The notes under the pieces: generated by a model
The model's database searches: none
What the model was told of the DNA's origin: nothing
The model's input: only the letters and a program-made list of their open reading frames with translations
In this document: piece after piece, positions 17,513-25,513 of the stretch
How positions within the stretch are numbered: position 1 is the first letter of the stretch
How the letters are laid out: the number at the start of each line of letters is the position of its first letter
Source of the DNA: G965216905 sp965216905
GTDB lineage: Bacteria; Actinomycetota; Acidimicrobiia; Spongiisociales; ZC4RG35
Direction: 5' to 3'
DNA length: 64,000 nt
Assembly (NCBI GenBank): GCA_965216905.1
Contig: OZ244213.1
Location: 1,240,001-1,304,000 of the forward strand
Program-made: the position numbers and the translations under genes

Positions 17513-17728
17513 ATGGCCGAGATCCTGGGTTTCGACACGCTGTTCGCGGAGATGATCCTTGGCGTGGGACTGGCGTTGATCGCCGGCAACCTGTTCGCTT
17601 GGTGGAAGCACCGCACCGGACAGCGACCGGCCGACGTCGAAGGCGAATATCGCGGAGGTCGGGTGGCCTTCCTCTCGACCGTCGGACTCGTCATGACCAT
17701 CTGGGGCCTGGCAAGCCTGTTCGGTTGA
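17513..17728 (+). CDS. small two-helix membrane protein, unknown
   Basis: A 71-residue protein starting MAEILGFDTLFAEM. It has two hydrophobic stretches (about 12-24 LGVGLALIAGNLF and 52-70 VAFLSTVGLVMTIWGLASL) joined by a short polar loop WWKHRTGQRPADVEGEY. No family is recognised. The gene lies between homoserine kinase, from which it diverges, and tRNA-Gly. The ATG at 17513 is chosen because the hydrophobic pattern begins there; more upstream starts add an unlikely arginine-rich tail. Confidence 0.55.
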   Translation: MAEILGFDTLFAEMILGVGLALIAGNLFAWWKHRTGQRPADVEGEYRGGRVAFLSTVGLVMTIWGLASLFG

Positions 17729-17791
17729 CCGGGACCGCAGGCCGCTTTCCCTCGCACGCAGCGGGTCGGTATCCTCCCCCGGGACCCACCA

Positions 17792-17862
17792 GCGGGTGTA
17801 GTTCAATGGTAGAACACGAGCTTCCCAAGCTCGGAACGAGGGTTCGATTCCCTTCACCCGCT
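17792..17862 (+). tRNA. tRNA-Gly(CCC)
   Basis: A 71-base cloverleaf. The acceptor stem GCGGGTG pairs with CACCCGC. The D arm is GTTC-AATGGTA-GAAC. The anticodon stem CGAGC/GCTCG encloses the loop TTCCCAA, giving anticodon CCC for GGG codons. The T arm is GAGGG-TTCGATT-CCCTT. No 3' CCA is encoded. It lies 38 bases before dcd. Confidence 0.95.
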
Positions 17863-17899
17863 CGAACGTGACCCTCCGACCACCCATCCGGACGCGCCG

Positions 17900-18460
17900 A
17901 TGATCTTCTCCGACCGTACGATTCACGCCGCCCTCGACGAGGGTCGGATCGAAATCGACCCCCTCGATCGGTCCTTCATTCAACCGTCCAGCGTCGACCT
18001 CCGGGTCGACGCCTCGTTCCGGGTGTTCGAGAACCACCGATACCCCCACATCGACCCTCGCGCCGCCCAAGAGGATCTGACCACCGCGGTCACCGTCCCG
18101 GACGACGAGCCGTTCATCCTCCATCCCGGAGAGTTCGTCCTCGGGTCGACGCTCGAACGAGTCCGCCTCGGCGAGGACGTCGTGGCTCGGCTCGAGGGCA
18201 AATCGAGTCTCGGGAGGTTGGGACTGTTGATTCACTCGACCGCCGGCTTCGTCGATCCCGGATTCGACGGGTACCTCACGCTCGAGCTCTCCAACGTCGC
18301 CAACCTCCCCATCGCCATCTACCCGGCGATGCGCATCGGCCAGATCAGCTTCTATCAGATGACGACGACCGCCCAGCATCCGTACGGCAGCAGGGAAGCC
18401 GGCTCGAAGTATCAGGGTCAGCGAGGACCCACGCCCAGCCGCGCACACGTCGACTTCTGA
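17900..18460 (+). CDS. dcd: dCTP deaminase (probably bifunctional, dUMP-forming)
   Basis: A 186-residue trimer-forming enzyme of the Dcd/dUTPase fold. IQPSSVDLRVD, the GKSSLGRLGLL block (100-110), HSTAGFVDPGFDGYLTLEL with the catalytic Glu129, MRIGQISFYQM and GSKYQGQRGPTPSR near the C-terminus are all present. The block arrangement is close to the mycobacterial enzyme, reported to convert dCTP directly to dUMP. The assignment as bifunctional is by this similarity. It supplies dUMP for thymidylate synthesis. Confidence 0.9.
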   Translation: MIFSDRTIHAALDEGRIEIDPLDRSFIQPSSVDLRVDASFRVFENHRYPHIDPRAAQEDLTTAVTVPDDEPFILHPGEFVLGSTLERVRLGEDVVARLEGKSSLGRLGLLIHSTAGFVDPGFDGYLTLELSNVANLPIAIYPAMRIGQISFYQMTTTAQHPYGSREAGSKYQGQRGPTPSRAHVDF

Positions 18461-18660
18461 ACCTCCGCCCGCGTTGCTCGGCAAGCAGCGGATCGGCCGC
18501 GGAACGTCGTGCGATGGGCGGATGAGATTTCTCGGTCGTTCGCTCAAGAATCTGCGAGGTGCGGCCGATAGGAGTGGTACAAAGCGAATCGCACACCAAA
18601 ACTCTCCTCGGAGTCCCTCCCTTCCTCCGAATCTCCCTCCCCACTGGTGAGCGATACGTC
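18461..18660 (+). other. intergenic region before the SLH gene
   Basis: About 310 bases separate dcd from the SLH gene start. The last third holds a strong hairpin (listed separately). The first 200 bases are C/T-rich in part and contain no recognisable ORF; no promoter can be placed with confidence. Confidence 0.4.
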
Positions 18661-18700
18661 GAACGAGCGGCCTTGCCCGGGCCGCTCGTTCTCTTTTTCC
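18661..18700 (+). terminator. intrinsic terminator or attenuator ahead of the SLH gene
   Basis: A 12-bp perfect stem (18661-18672 with 18680-18691), a 7-nt loop and a following TCTTTTTCC tract form a textbook Rho-independent terminator on the plus strand. It is 200 bases after the dcd stop but only about 75 bases before the SLH gene, so it may act in that gene's leader. Confidence 0.75.
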
Positions 18701-18772
18701 GGCACGCGTATCTGGCGAACCCTTCCCGGCTCTGAGAACAAGACAACGGAGGCGTCGAGCGAGGAGACAGAC

Positions 18773-20218
18773 ATGCGACGGATGGGCACGATGCTGGTGG
18801 GAGCGATCATCATGGCGCTGGCGGTCCCCGCCATGGCCGCCCCGGTCTCACCGGTGGGTACGTTCACCGACGACAACAACAGCGTCCACGAAGCCGACAT
18901 CGAAGCCATCGCCACCGCCGGCATCACCCGCGGCTGCAACCCACCCACCAACGACAACTACTGCCCAGACGACCCCGTCACCCGCGCACAAATGGCCAGC
19001 TTCCTCACCAGAGCACTCGGCCTCACCCCCATCACCCCCACCCCACCCAGCGGAACCTTCACCGACGACGACACCAACATCCACGAAGCCGACATCGAAG
19101 CCATCGCCGCCGCCGGCATCACCCGCGGCTGCAACCCACCCACCAACGACAACTACTGCCCAGACGACCCCGTCACCCGCGCACAAATGGCCAGCTTCCT
19201 CACCAGAGCACTCGGCCTCACCCCCATCACCCCCACCCCACCCAGCGGAACCTTCACCGACGACGACACCAACATCCACGAAGCCGACATCGAAGCCATC
19301 GCCGCCGCCGGCATCACCCGCGGCTGCAACCCACCCACCAACGACAACTACTGCCCAGACGACCCCGTCACCCGCGCGCAAATGGCCAGCTTCCTCACCA
19401 GAGCACTCGGCCTCACTCCGATGCCGCCGCCATCGGTGAGCGATGCGCATCTGTCGCGAGTGTTCTTCTTCTCGCCGCTGGCGCCACCCTCCACACCGGA
19501 CGGGCCGTATCTGGCGACGGTCGCCCGGTACGGCGAGTCCGCCGCCACGCCCGACGACCTGCTCGACATGCTCCTCGACGGTCCGTCCGCATCCGAGGTG
19601 GCCGACGGGTTCTCGACCAACATCCCGGAAGGGGTGGTCTCCAACGAACCGGTGGCAGTCGCCGGCGGGACGGCCACCGTCGACCTGTCGGAGAACTTCG
19701 ACGACGGGGGTGGCAGCGCCGCGATGCTGGGTCGACTGGCCGAGCTGACGTTCACCCTCACCGGTCTTCCCACCATCGAGCACGTGCAACTGGAGCTGGA
19801 CGACGTCCCGGTGGCGGTCTTCTCCTCGGAGGGCATCCTGATACCGCCCGGCGGCCTCGACCGGGAGTACTTCCTCCCGACCGAAACCGAGGAGGGACCG
19901 GGCGTGGCGCCGGACATCATGCCGGAGGCGCCCGCCCACGGCGAGGCGGTGGAGAGCCCGATCGAGGTACGTGGACTCTCTCGAACCTTCGAAGCCACCG
20001 TCGAGTGGGAACTCCTCGATGCCGGCGGCGCCGTCATCGCCCAGGGCTTCGAGACCACGGGCAGCGGGACGGCAACGATGCTCCCGATGGAGATCGACAT
20101 TCCGTACGTCACCGCGGGGATCCAGATGGGCACCCTGAACCTGTGGTGGACATCGCCGGCGGACGGTGCCCCGGCCCGCTCCGATCAGCGCTCGGTCCGG
20201 GTGTGGCTGACCCCTTGA
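18773..20218 (+). CDS. secreted SLH-repeat protein with GerMN and Gmad2 domains
   Basis: A 481-residue exported protein. A signal peptide occupies about residues 1-25 (VGAIIMALAVPAMA-AP). Three near-identical SLH-like repeats follow (about 29-215), each with GTFTDD, HEADIEAIA, AGITRGCNPPTNDNYCPDD and VTRAQMASFLTRAL; each carries two Cys, possibly a disulfide. A GerMN-like domain comes next (LDMLLDGPSASEVADG to VDLSENFDDGGG), then a C-terminal Gmad2 immunoglobulin-like domain. SLH repeats tether proteins to the envelope; GerMN/Gmad2 occur in surface lipoproteins and germination proteins. ATG 18773 follows a GAGGAG Shine-Dalgarno. A terminator-like hairpin lies in its leader. Confidence 0.8.
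   Translation: MRRMGTMLVGAIIMALAVPAMAAPVSPVGTFTDDNNSVHEADIEAIATAGITRGCNPPTNDNYCPDDPVTRAQMASFLTRALGLTPITPTPPSGTFTDDDTNIHEADIEAIAAAGITRGCNPPTNDNYCPDDPVTRAQMASFLTRALGLTPITPTPPSGTFTDDDTNIHEADIEAIAAAGITRGCNPPTNDNYCPDDPVTRAQMASFLTRALGLTPMPPPSVSDAHLSRVFFFSPLAPPSTPDGPYLATVARYGESAATPDDLLDMLLDGPSASEVADGFSTNIPEGVVSNEPVAVAGGTATVDLSENFDDGGGSAAMLGRLAELTFTLTGLPTIEHVQLELDDVPVAVFSSEGILIPPGGLDREYFLPTETEEGPGVAPDIMPEAPAHGEAVESPIEVRGLSRTFEATVEWELLDAGGAVIAQGFETTGSGTATMLPMEIDIPYVTAGIQMGTLNLWWTSPADGAPARSDQRSVRVWLTP
18857..19413. repeat. three tandem 195-bp SLH-coding repeats
   Basis: Units start at 18857, 19052 and 19247. Units 2 and 3 appear identical at DNA level across almost the whole unit, and unit 1 differs at a few positions at its start. 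The match to unit 3 stops near 19413. DNA-level identity implies recent duplication or gene conversion. Confidence 0.9.
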
Positions 20219-20250
20219 CCCGCGGCGGTAGCCACCCACGCTGAAACCCG

Positions 20251-20300
20251 GGCACAACCCACCGGCACAACCCACCCGGCACAACCCACCGGCACGACCC
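20251..20300. repeat. short tandem repeat, 13-bp unit
   Basis: GGCACAACCCACC occurs three times (20251, 20264 and, after one extra C, 20278), followed by a partial fourth copy. It lies just after the SLH gene stop and before the terminator hairpin. Confidence 0.75.
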
Positions 20301-20301
20301 T

Positions 20302-20340
20302 GCTGGGAGTGAAGGACCGCGATCGGACCTCACTCCCAGC
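20302..20340. terminator. bidirectional hairpin between SLH gene and dnaB
   Basis: An 11-bp perfect outer stem (GCTGGGAGTGA / TCACTCCCAGC), with partial pairing further in, sits between two convergent genes. No long T-run is present. Confidence 0.6.
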
Positions 20341-20346
20341 GGGTTG

Positions 20347-21696
20347 TCAGTCCCGGCCGATGTTGGCGAACAGGGTGTACTCGGGCATGAACGTCATCTT
20401 CACGACGCCGGTCGAGCCCGCCCGATGCTTCGCCACCATCACCTCGGCCACTCCCCGGTCATCGGACTGCTCGTTGTAGTACTCGTCGCGATAGATGAAG
20501 ATCACGACGTCGGCGTCCTGCTCCAACGAACCGGACTCGCGGAGATCGCCGAGCCGGGGCCGCTTGTCTTCTCGGCTCTCGAGGTTCCGGTTCAGCTGGC
20601 TCACGGCGATGATCGGGACGTCGAGTTCCCGGGCCAGGTTCTTGAGCGAGCGGGAGATCTCGGCGATCTCCTGCTGGCGGTTCTCACGGCTCGACCCCTG
20701 CATCAGTTGGAGGTAGTCGATGACGATCAGATCCAGCCCGTGGCGTCGCTTCAGCCGGCGCGACTTCGCACGAATGTCGGTGACGGTCACCACGGGCGAA
20801 TCGTCCACGAAGACAGGAGCCTTGTAGAGCCTTCCGGCGGCGTCGGTGAGCCTCGGCCAGGCCATGTCGCCGATCTGTCCGGTCTTCAGCTTCATCGAAT
20901 CGATGCGTGCCTTGGAACACAGCATGCGCTGTGCGACCTCTTCCTTGGACATCTCCAGCGAGAACACAGCAACCGGTCGTCCCTGATCGACCGCCACGTT
21001 CATGGCGATGTTGGCGGTGAGGGCGCTCTTCCCCATGGCCGGACGGGCGGCGATGATCACCAGGTTGGCCGGGTGCAGCCCCGTCAGCTTCTTGTCGAGA
21101 TCGGTGAATCCGCTGGAGAGGCCGGTGATGTCGGAGCCCTGGGCTTCGAGCCGTTCCAACTCTTCCAACGTGGAGAAGAACAAGGGCCCGATGGGCTGCA
21201 TCGTGTCGCCCACCTTGCGCCCGGCGACCGACAGGACGGTCTGTTCGGCCCGATCCAAGACCGTGTGGATCTCGTCATCGAGGCGGAACGCCAGGTCGGT
21301 GATCGAGGAGCCCGCCTTCATGAGGTGACGCCGCTGGCTGTGCTCCTCAACGATCCCGGCGTAGAACTCGACGTTCGCCGCCGACGGGACGATGTCGAGC
21401 AGCCGGGTGATCCCCGCCACTCCGCCCACTCGCTCCAGCTGGCCGACCCGGCGAAGCTCTTCGGCCACCGTGATCGCATCGATCGCCTGGTTGGCGTTGA
21501 ACAGGTCACGAATCGCGGTGTAGATCGCCTGATGTGCCGGGAAGTAGAAGTCTTCAGGGCTCAGCTTGTCCATGACGTCGCTGGCGGCATCGTTGGAGAG
21601 CAGGATCGAGCCGATCACCGACTCCTCCGCCTCTACCGAGTGGGGCGGGACCTTCGCTCCGGCGCGCTCGCCGCGATACTCCTGGGCCGTCGTCAC
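20347..21696 (-). CDS. dnaB: replicative DNA helicase
   Basis: A 449-residue DnaB hexameric helicase. The N-terminal domain (about 15-155) starts PPHSVEAEESVIGSIL. The RecA-like C-terminal domain has Walker A ARPAMGKSA (217-225), FSLEMSKEEVAQRM (motif H1a/H2 region), Walker B LIVIDYLQLM and the H4 segment EIAEISRSLKNLARE with VSQLNR. It unwinds DNA at the fork with primase. No intein interrupts the gene. In many bacteria dnaB follows rplI directly; here a PerM gene and a three-gene plus-strand cassette lie between. Confidence 0.95.
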   Translation of the reverse strand: MTTAQEYRGERAGAKVPPHSVEAEESVIGSILLSNDAASDVMDKLSPEDFYFPAHQAIYTAIRDLFNANQAIDAITVAEELRRVGQLERVGGVAGITRLLDIVPSAANVEFYAGIVEEHSQRRHLMKAGSSITDLAFRLDDEIHTVLDRAEQTVLSVAGRKVGDTMQPIGPLFFSTLEELERLEAQGSDITGLSSGFTDLDKKLTGLHPANLVIIAARPAMGKSALTANIAMNVAVDQGRPVAVFSLEMSKEEVAQRMLCSKARIDSMKLKTGQIGDMAWPRLTDAAGRLYKAPVFVDDSPVVTVTDIRAKSRRLKRRHGLDLIVIDYLQLMQGSSRENRQQEIAEISRSLKNLARELDVPIIAVSQLNRNLESREDKRPRLGDLRESGSLEQDADVVIFIYRDEYYNEQSDDRGVAEVMVAKHRAGSTGVVKMTFMPEYTLFANIGRD

Positions 21697-21740
21697 GCTC
21701 AGCTCCTCCCATTGTCACGGTGCCCGGGATGGCATGTCCT

Positions 21741-21759
21741 TCATACCGGACCCGTATGA
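21741..21759. promoter_or_regulatory. short inverted repeat in divergent promoter region
   Basis: TCATAC and GTATGA flank a 7-base spacer between dnaB and the plus-strand cassette. Its location in a 244-base divergent intergenic region makes it a candidate protein-binding site; nothing else supports this. Confidence 0.25.
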
Positions 21760-21940
21760 CAGAACGCGTCAACGCAGCCGGCCGAGGGGAAGTGCGGCCA
21801 CCGTACCCGTCCCAACCAGAGCGCGGAAACGCGATAGCTCGACGGGGACTCATCGGTCCTCCCCGGCCGTCCCGCGATTCAACCGAGCCGAGTCGGGTAC
21901 GCCATCGACGAACGGCTCGCGAGAGAGAAGGAGGCCCGCC

Positions 21941-22519
21941 GTGGCGGACAACACGGTTTCGGAGGCGAAGCGAGAAGCGGCGGAGGTCAAGGACCTCGCC
22001 CAGGAGGAAGCAAGCAAGGTCAAGGACCAGGCACTCGACGAGGCTCGGGACATCGCCGATGAGGCCCGCGAACGATCTCGGCGCCTGGCCGACCAGGCCG
22101 GACGGCGGGTCCGCTCGGAGGCCGAAAGGCAAGCGGCCGTGGTGGCCTCGGGCGCACGCCGGTTGAGCGGCGAACTTCGCAGCATGGCCAACCGACCCGA
22201 AGGCCCCGAGGGAATGGCAACGGCCGCGCTGCGAGGGGCGTCGGAGTGGATCGAGGGACGGCTCGCACGGTATGAGCAGGGCGGACTGGAAGGGGTGGTG
22301 AAGGACGTCGAGCGGTTCGCTCGGCAGCGCCCGGCGGCATTCCTCGCCGGTGCGGCGGCCGCCGGCGTGGCGGTCGGTCGGGTGCTCCGCAATCGCCCCG
22401 ACGGCTCGTCACCATCACCAGACGTCGACTCGCCGTCCAACATCGCGGCCGCACCGGCCGGGGCGCCGGATCTCCCGGCATCGTCGGACCCGGTCGTCCG
22501 CCCCGGGGGAACCGAATGA
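21941..22519 (+). CDS. Ala/Glu-rich coiled-coil protein with C-terminal membrane-like segment
   Basis: A 192-residue protein of unknown function. Residues 5-75 are charged, Ala-rich and helical (AKREAAEVKDLAQEEASKVK and following), resembling YtxH/LEA-type coiled coils. A hydrophobic glycine-alanine stretch (FLAGAAAAGVAVGRVL, about 142-158) could insert in the membrane. The tail is Pro/Ser-rich. GTG 21941 is fixed by GAAGGAGG 6 bases upstream. First of three genes (overlap of 4 bases with the holin-X gene), a cassette often linked to envelope stress in actinobacteria. Confidence 0.65.
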   Translation: MADNTVSEAKREAAEVKDLAQEEASKVKDQALDEARDIADEARERSRRLADQAGRRVRSEAERQAAVVASGARRLSGELRSMANRPEGPEGMATAALRGASEWIEGRLARYEQGGLEGVVKDVERFARQRPAAFLAGAAAAGVAVGRVLRNRPDGSSPSPDVDSPSNIAAAPAGAPDLPASSDPVVRPGGTE

Positions 22520-22923
22520 CAATGGACTCGGGCCGACAGGATGAGAAGTCGCTGCCGCAACTCATCACGCAACTGGCCGATCAGGTCGGCGACTTGATCT
22601 CGACCGAGATCTCCCTCGCCAAGGCCGAGATCACCGCCGAGATCAGGAAGTCCGGACGGGCAGGAGGGATGCTCGGAGGCGCGGCCGTGCTCGGCAATCT
22701 CGCAGTCCTGCTCTTCGGGCTCGCGGCCGCCTGGGGATTGGCAGCGATCCTCGACATCGCCGTCGGTTGGGGTTTGCTCATCGTGGCGACCGTCGTCGCC
22801 GTGTCGGCGGGCGGCCTCTTCGCGGCCGGCCGAAACACCCTGAAAGAGGTCGACCCGGTTCCCGAGCGGGCGATCGAAACCCTGAAGGAGGTCCCATCGT
22901 GGACACGAGAGCAGAAGAACTAG
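22516..22923 (+). CDS. actinobacterial holin-X family membrane protein
   Basis: A 135-residue protein of the putative actinobacterial holin-X (Phage_holin_3_6) family. An amphipathic N-terminus (PQLITQLADQVGDLISTEIS, then LAKAEI) precedes two adjacent hydrophobic hairpin segments (about 55-78 and 80-103). Despite the name, these chromosomal proteins are not linked to prophage; none is seen here. It sits between the coiled-coil and DUF3618 genes, overlapping both, so all three are probably made together at the membrane. Confidence 0.8.
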   Translation: MTMDSGRQDEKSLPQLITQLADQVGDLISTEISLAKAEITAEIRKSGRAGGMLGGAAVLGNLAVLLFGLAAAWGLAAILDIAVGWGLLIVATVVAVSAGGLFAAGRNTLKEVDPVPERAIETLKEVPSWTREQKN

Positions 22924-23486
22924 AGCGCCGGGCACGCCGGCAACGCTCCGACGTCGAGGAAACCATCGAAGAGATCGGAGATCGCGTCAGTCCCCGCGGG
23001 GTCTACGAGCGTCAGCGGCGAAACGTCCGTCAGACCATTGGGGGATGGAAGGAGTCGGTGATGGGCTCACCGGCCTACGACTCCAACCACGTGTCCGACG
23101 CCGTGTCGAGTGAGAGCGGCTTGCTCGACCGGGCCGGCGACACGTTGGCGGAGGCACCCGCCGCAATCGAACGTCACACCCGCGGCAATCCGCTCGCCGC
23201 TGGGCTCATCGCGTTCGGAGCGGGTCTCCTCGCCGCCTCGGTGGCGCCACCGAGCGATCGTGAACGCCGGATGGTGGCACAGCGTGAGACACAGGTTCGC
23301 CGGGTTGCCGAGGACGTGAAGGACGCCGCCCAGGAGGTGGGGTCCGACCTGAAGGACGAGGCCAAGCGCCATATCCAAGAGGTGAAGGAGTCGGCCGCGG
23401 ATTCGCTCGAGACGGTGAAGGACGAGGCTTCCGACCGCGCCAAATCGATCAAGGACAAGGCAGAGAAGGCGGCCGATCGGATGTGA
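22899..23486 (+). CDS. DUF3618 domain protein
   Basis: A 195-residue protein. TRAEELERRARRQRSDVEET (3-22) is the DUF3618 signature, followed by a central hydrophobic segment (NPLAAGLIAFGAGLLAASV, about 90-108) and a long charged helix rich in Lys/Glu/Asp (VAEDVKDAAQEVGSDLKDEA and onward) that resembles LEA/YtxH coiled coils. Function unknown; such proteins are predicted membrane-associated stress proteins. A strong GAAGGAGGT Shine-Dalgarno precedes GTG 22899, which lies inside the holin-X gene. Confidence 0.8.
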   Translation: MDTRAEELERRARRQRSDVEETIEEIGDRVSPRGVYERQRRNVRQTIGGWKESVMGSPAYDSNHVSDAVSSESGLLDRAGDTLAEAPAAIERHTRGNPLAAGLIAFGAGLLAASVAPPSDRERRMVAQRETQVRRVAEDVKDAAQEVGSDLKDEAKRHIQEVKESAADSLETVKDEASDRAKSIKDKAEKAADRM

Positions 23487-23492
23487 GCTCTT

Positions 23493-23530
23493 CCGGGGTG
23501 GGTCCTCGCCACCCGAGCGATCCACCCCGG
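23493..23530. terminator. possible terminator after the DUF3618 gene
   Basis: CCGGGGTGG (23493-23501) pairs with CCACCCCGG (23522-23530), a 9-bp perfect stem with a 20-base loop that can itself fold partly. It lies between the DUF3618 gene and the convergent PerM gene. Confidence 0.45.
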
Positions 23531-23583
23531 AGCCCATCCCTCGCGGCCACGTTGGAACAGACGCGGCGTCGCCGGAGTTTCGG

Positions 23584-24720
23584 CTAGTCCCCGCTCTTTC
23601 CGAAGCCGGTCGGACCTCGCCGACGCTCCCAGGGTGTGGGGCCGGTGGCGATTCGGGAACGCATCTGCCCCATCCGGGGCTCGATGACGAACTCGACGAA
23701 CACGAGCTTCAGGATGGCGGTGACCGGCAAGGCCAAGAGCGCGCCGGCCACCCCGGCCAGCGCCCCGCCCGCCAGGAAGGCGACGATCACAGCCGGCGGA
23801 CTCAGGTCCACGGTGTGACGCATGATCTTCGGAACGACGAGGTAGTTCTCGAGCTGCTGATAGAGGACGATGAAGGCGAGGGAGGCGACGAACGCTTCGA
23901 GTCCGTGGGTGGCAGCCACTCCGAGTACCGCCACCGAACCCAACACCACGCCGACGACGGGGATGACATCGGTGAACCCGACCCAAGCCGCCAGGGCGAC
24001 TGCGTAGTCCAGGCCGATCACCTGGAATGCCGCGAACGACACCACGAACGCCACCAACGAGACCAGCAGATTTCCGGCGACGAAGCCCGAGATTCGGTCG
24101 ACCGATTGGTTCAACACGTGGAGGACGTCGGGCCGGTCCTCGCGCTGCACGAGCCGGAGGAGGAACCGCTTCATGTCGGGGAACGCATACGAGAAGTACG
24201 GCGTCAGGATCCCGACGGTGACGAGATTCACCACTCCGGCTCCCACGCTTCCGAGCGTGGCGACGGCGACCGACTCGTTGTCCGCCACCAATGACCCCGG
24301 GTCGAGCCGGCCCAACACCTCGCCGATTGGACCACCACCGGCTTGGAGATCGTCGAACAGCACGGGTAGGGCGTCGACTGCATCAGCGAGCTGGGTGACG
24401 AGGGCGGGGACGACGGCCACCAAGAAGCCTCCCACCACCACGCCGCCGGCGGCCATGACGATCGCCAGGGCCATCGCTCGGGACAGTCCCCGGTGTTCAA
24501 ACCATGCGAGCGCCGGCTGGACGCCCAAGGCGAGAACGAAGGATGCGGCGACGATCAGGAGGATGGGCCGCAGCTCGAGCACGAGCAGGAGCACGACGAC
24601 CACCCCGATGAGTACGACGCCGATCTTCAACCAGTAGCTGATCGGCGGCCAGCCGAGGTCGCCTCGCATCTGGCCGCCCGACCGCGTGGTCTCATCGGCT
24701 TTGGGGGCATCGTCGGGCAC
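23584..24720 (-). CDS. AI-2E family transporter (PerM/UPF0118)
   Basis: A 378-residue polytopic membrane protein of the AI-2E/PerM family. Hydrophobic segments lie at about 30-75, 83-110, 150-180 and 215-340. Family landmarks are PDMKRFLLRLV after the soluble loop, GFVAGNLLVSLV, GLDYAVALAAWVGFTDVIPVVG and QQLENYLVVPKIM with PPAVIVAFLAGGALAGVAGALLA-type ending. Relatives export small molecules or sodium; the substrate is unknown. It lies 52 bases downstream of rplI on the same strand and may be co-transcribed with the ribosomal genes. Confidence 0.85.
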   Translation of the reverse strand: MPDDAPKADETTRSGGQMRGDLGWPPISYWLKIGVVLIGVVVVLLLVLELRPILLIVAASFVLALGVQPALAWFEHRGLSRAMALAIVMAAGGVVVGGFLVAVVPALVTQLADAVDALPVLFDDLQAGGGPIGEVLGRLDPGSLVADNESVAVATLGSVGAGVVNLVTVGILTPYFSYAFPDMKRFLLRLVQREDRPDVLHVLNQSVDRISGFVAGNLLVSLVAFVVSFAAFQVIGLDYAVALAAWVGFTDVIPVVGVVLGSVAVLGVAATHGLEAFVASLAFIVLYQQLENYLVVPKIMRHTVDLSPPAVIVAFLAGGALAGVAGALLALPVTAILKLVFVEFVIEPRMGQMRSRIATGPTPWERRRGPTGFGKSGD

Positions 24721-24772
24721 GCCCGATCGAGTACCCGCCGTGACGAGATTGAATCCCGGGACCGGGTTTCGT

Positions 24773-25225
24773 TCAGGCGGGGATCACGTCCAGCGTGATC
24801 GGGAACTCCACCTCCGGATGGAGCTTCAGCCACACCTCGTGCAACCCGATCGCCTTGATCGGCGTACGGATGTCGACCGATCGCTTCTCGACCTCGACAC
24901 CGGTGAACCGAACGATCCCTTCGACCACGTCGTTGGTTCCGATCGATCCGTAGAGCTTGCCCTCGTCTCCGGCCTGGGCGGCGAGCACGACCCGGGTCCC
25001 GGCCAACTGGGTGGCGATCCGCTCGGCCGCCTCGCGGGCGCTCCGATCCGCCACCTCCCGGGCCTCCCGCAGGCGTTCGGCCTGCGTCAGCGCACCCTCG
25101 GTGGCCTTGATGGCCTTCTTCTTCGGCAGCAGGAAGTTGCGGGCATACCCGTCCGACACGTCCACCATGTCGCCCCGCTTTCCAAGCGTGCCGACGTCTT
25201 CGAGGAGAATCAGCTTGATGCTCAT
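24773..25225 (-). CDS. rplI: 50S ribosomal protein L9
   Basis: A 150-residue L9. The N-terminal rRNA-binding domain reads MSIKLILLEDVGTLGKRGD, then VDVSDGYARNFLLPKKKAI. It is linked by the long connecting helix to the C-terminal domain KLYGSIGTNDVVEGI and LHPEVEFPITLDVIPA. Length and blocks are standard. It overlaps the rpsR stop by 4 bases, so it is translated coupled to S18 in the rpsF-ssb-rpsR-rplI operon. Confidence 0.95.
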   Translation of the reverse strand: MSIKLILLEDVGTLGKRGDMVDVSDGYARNFLLPKKKAIKATEGALTQAERLREAREVADRSAREAAERIATQLAGTRVVLAAQAGDEGKLYGSIGTNDVVEGIVRFTGVEVEKRSVDIRTPIKAIGLHEVWLKLHPEVEFPITLDVIPA

Positions 25226-25500
25226 CGGTTCCCCACGTACGGGAGCAGGGCCATTTCGCGTGCGTTCTTGATGGCCACGGCGACGGCGCGCTGATGGCGC
25301 GGACAGTTCCCGGTCACGCGACGGGCGCGGATCTTGGCGCGGTCGGACATGAACCGGCGCAGCAGTGCAACGTCCTTGTAGTCGACATGGTCGACCTTCT
25401 CGGTGCAGAAGTGACAGACCCGGCGTTTGACCCGCCGGCCGCCGGCATCGGGACGGCGGCGCCGGCGTTGGCTGCTCTTGTTGTTGGATGAACGTGCCAT
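25222..25500 (-). CDS. rpsR: 30S ribosomal protein S18, zinc-type (C+)
   Basis: A 92-residue S18. The core VDYKDVALLRRFMSDRAKIR and ARRVTGNCPRHQRAVAVAIK is intact, with basic N-terminus MARSSNNKSSQRRRRR. CHFC plus CPRH form a zinc-ligand set, so this is the zinc-dependent C+ form. In mycobacteria C+ and C- paralogues switch under zinc control; no C- copy is in this window. ATG 25500 follows a GGAGCACCC site. Confidence 0.94.
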   Translation of the reverse strand: MARSSNNKSSQRRRRRPDAGGRRVKRRVCHFCTEKVDHVDYKDVALLRRFMSDRAKIRARRVTGNCPRHQRAVAVAIKNAREMALLPYVGNR

Positions 25501-25513
25501 GGGTGCTCCTGAA

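Noticed and set aside
18857..19413. Regularly spaced identical DNA as a CRISPR array.
   Set aside because: The unit is 195 bp and fully coding in frame (SLH repeats); there are no spacers.
20347..21696. An intein in dnaB, frequent in actinobacteria.
   Set aside because: The helicase motifs are contiguous and the length is normal.
21941..23486. Holin-X gene as sign of a prophage.
   Set aside because: No capsid, tail, integrase or lysin genes are near; the family is common on actinobacterial chromosomes in this three-gene setting.
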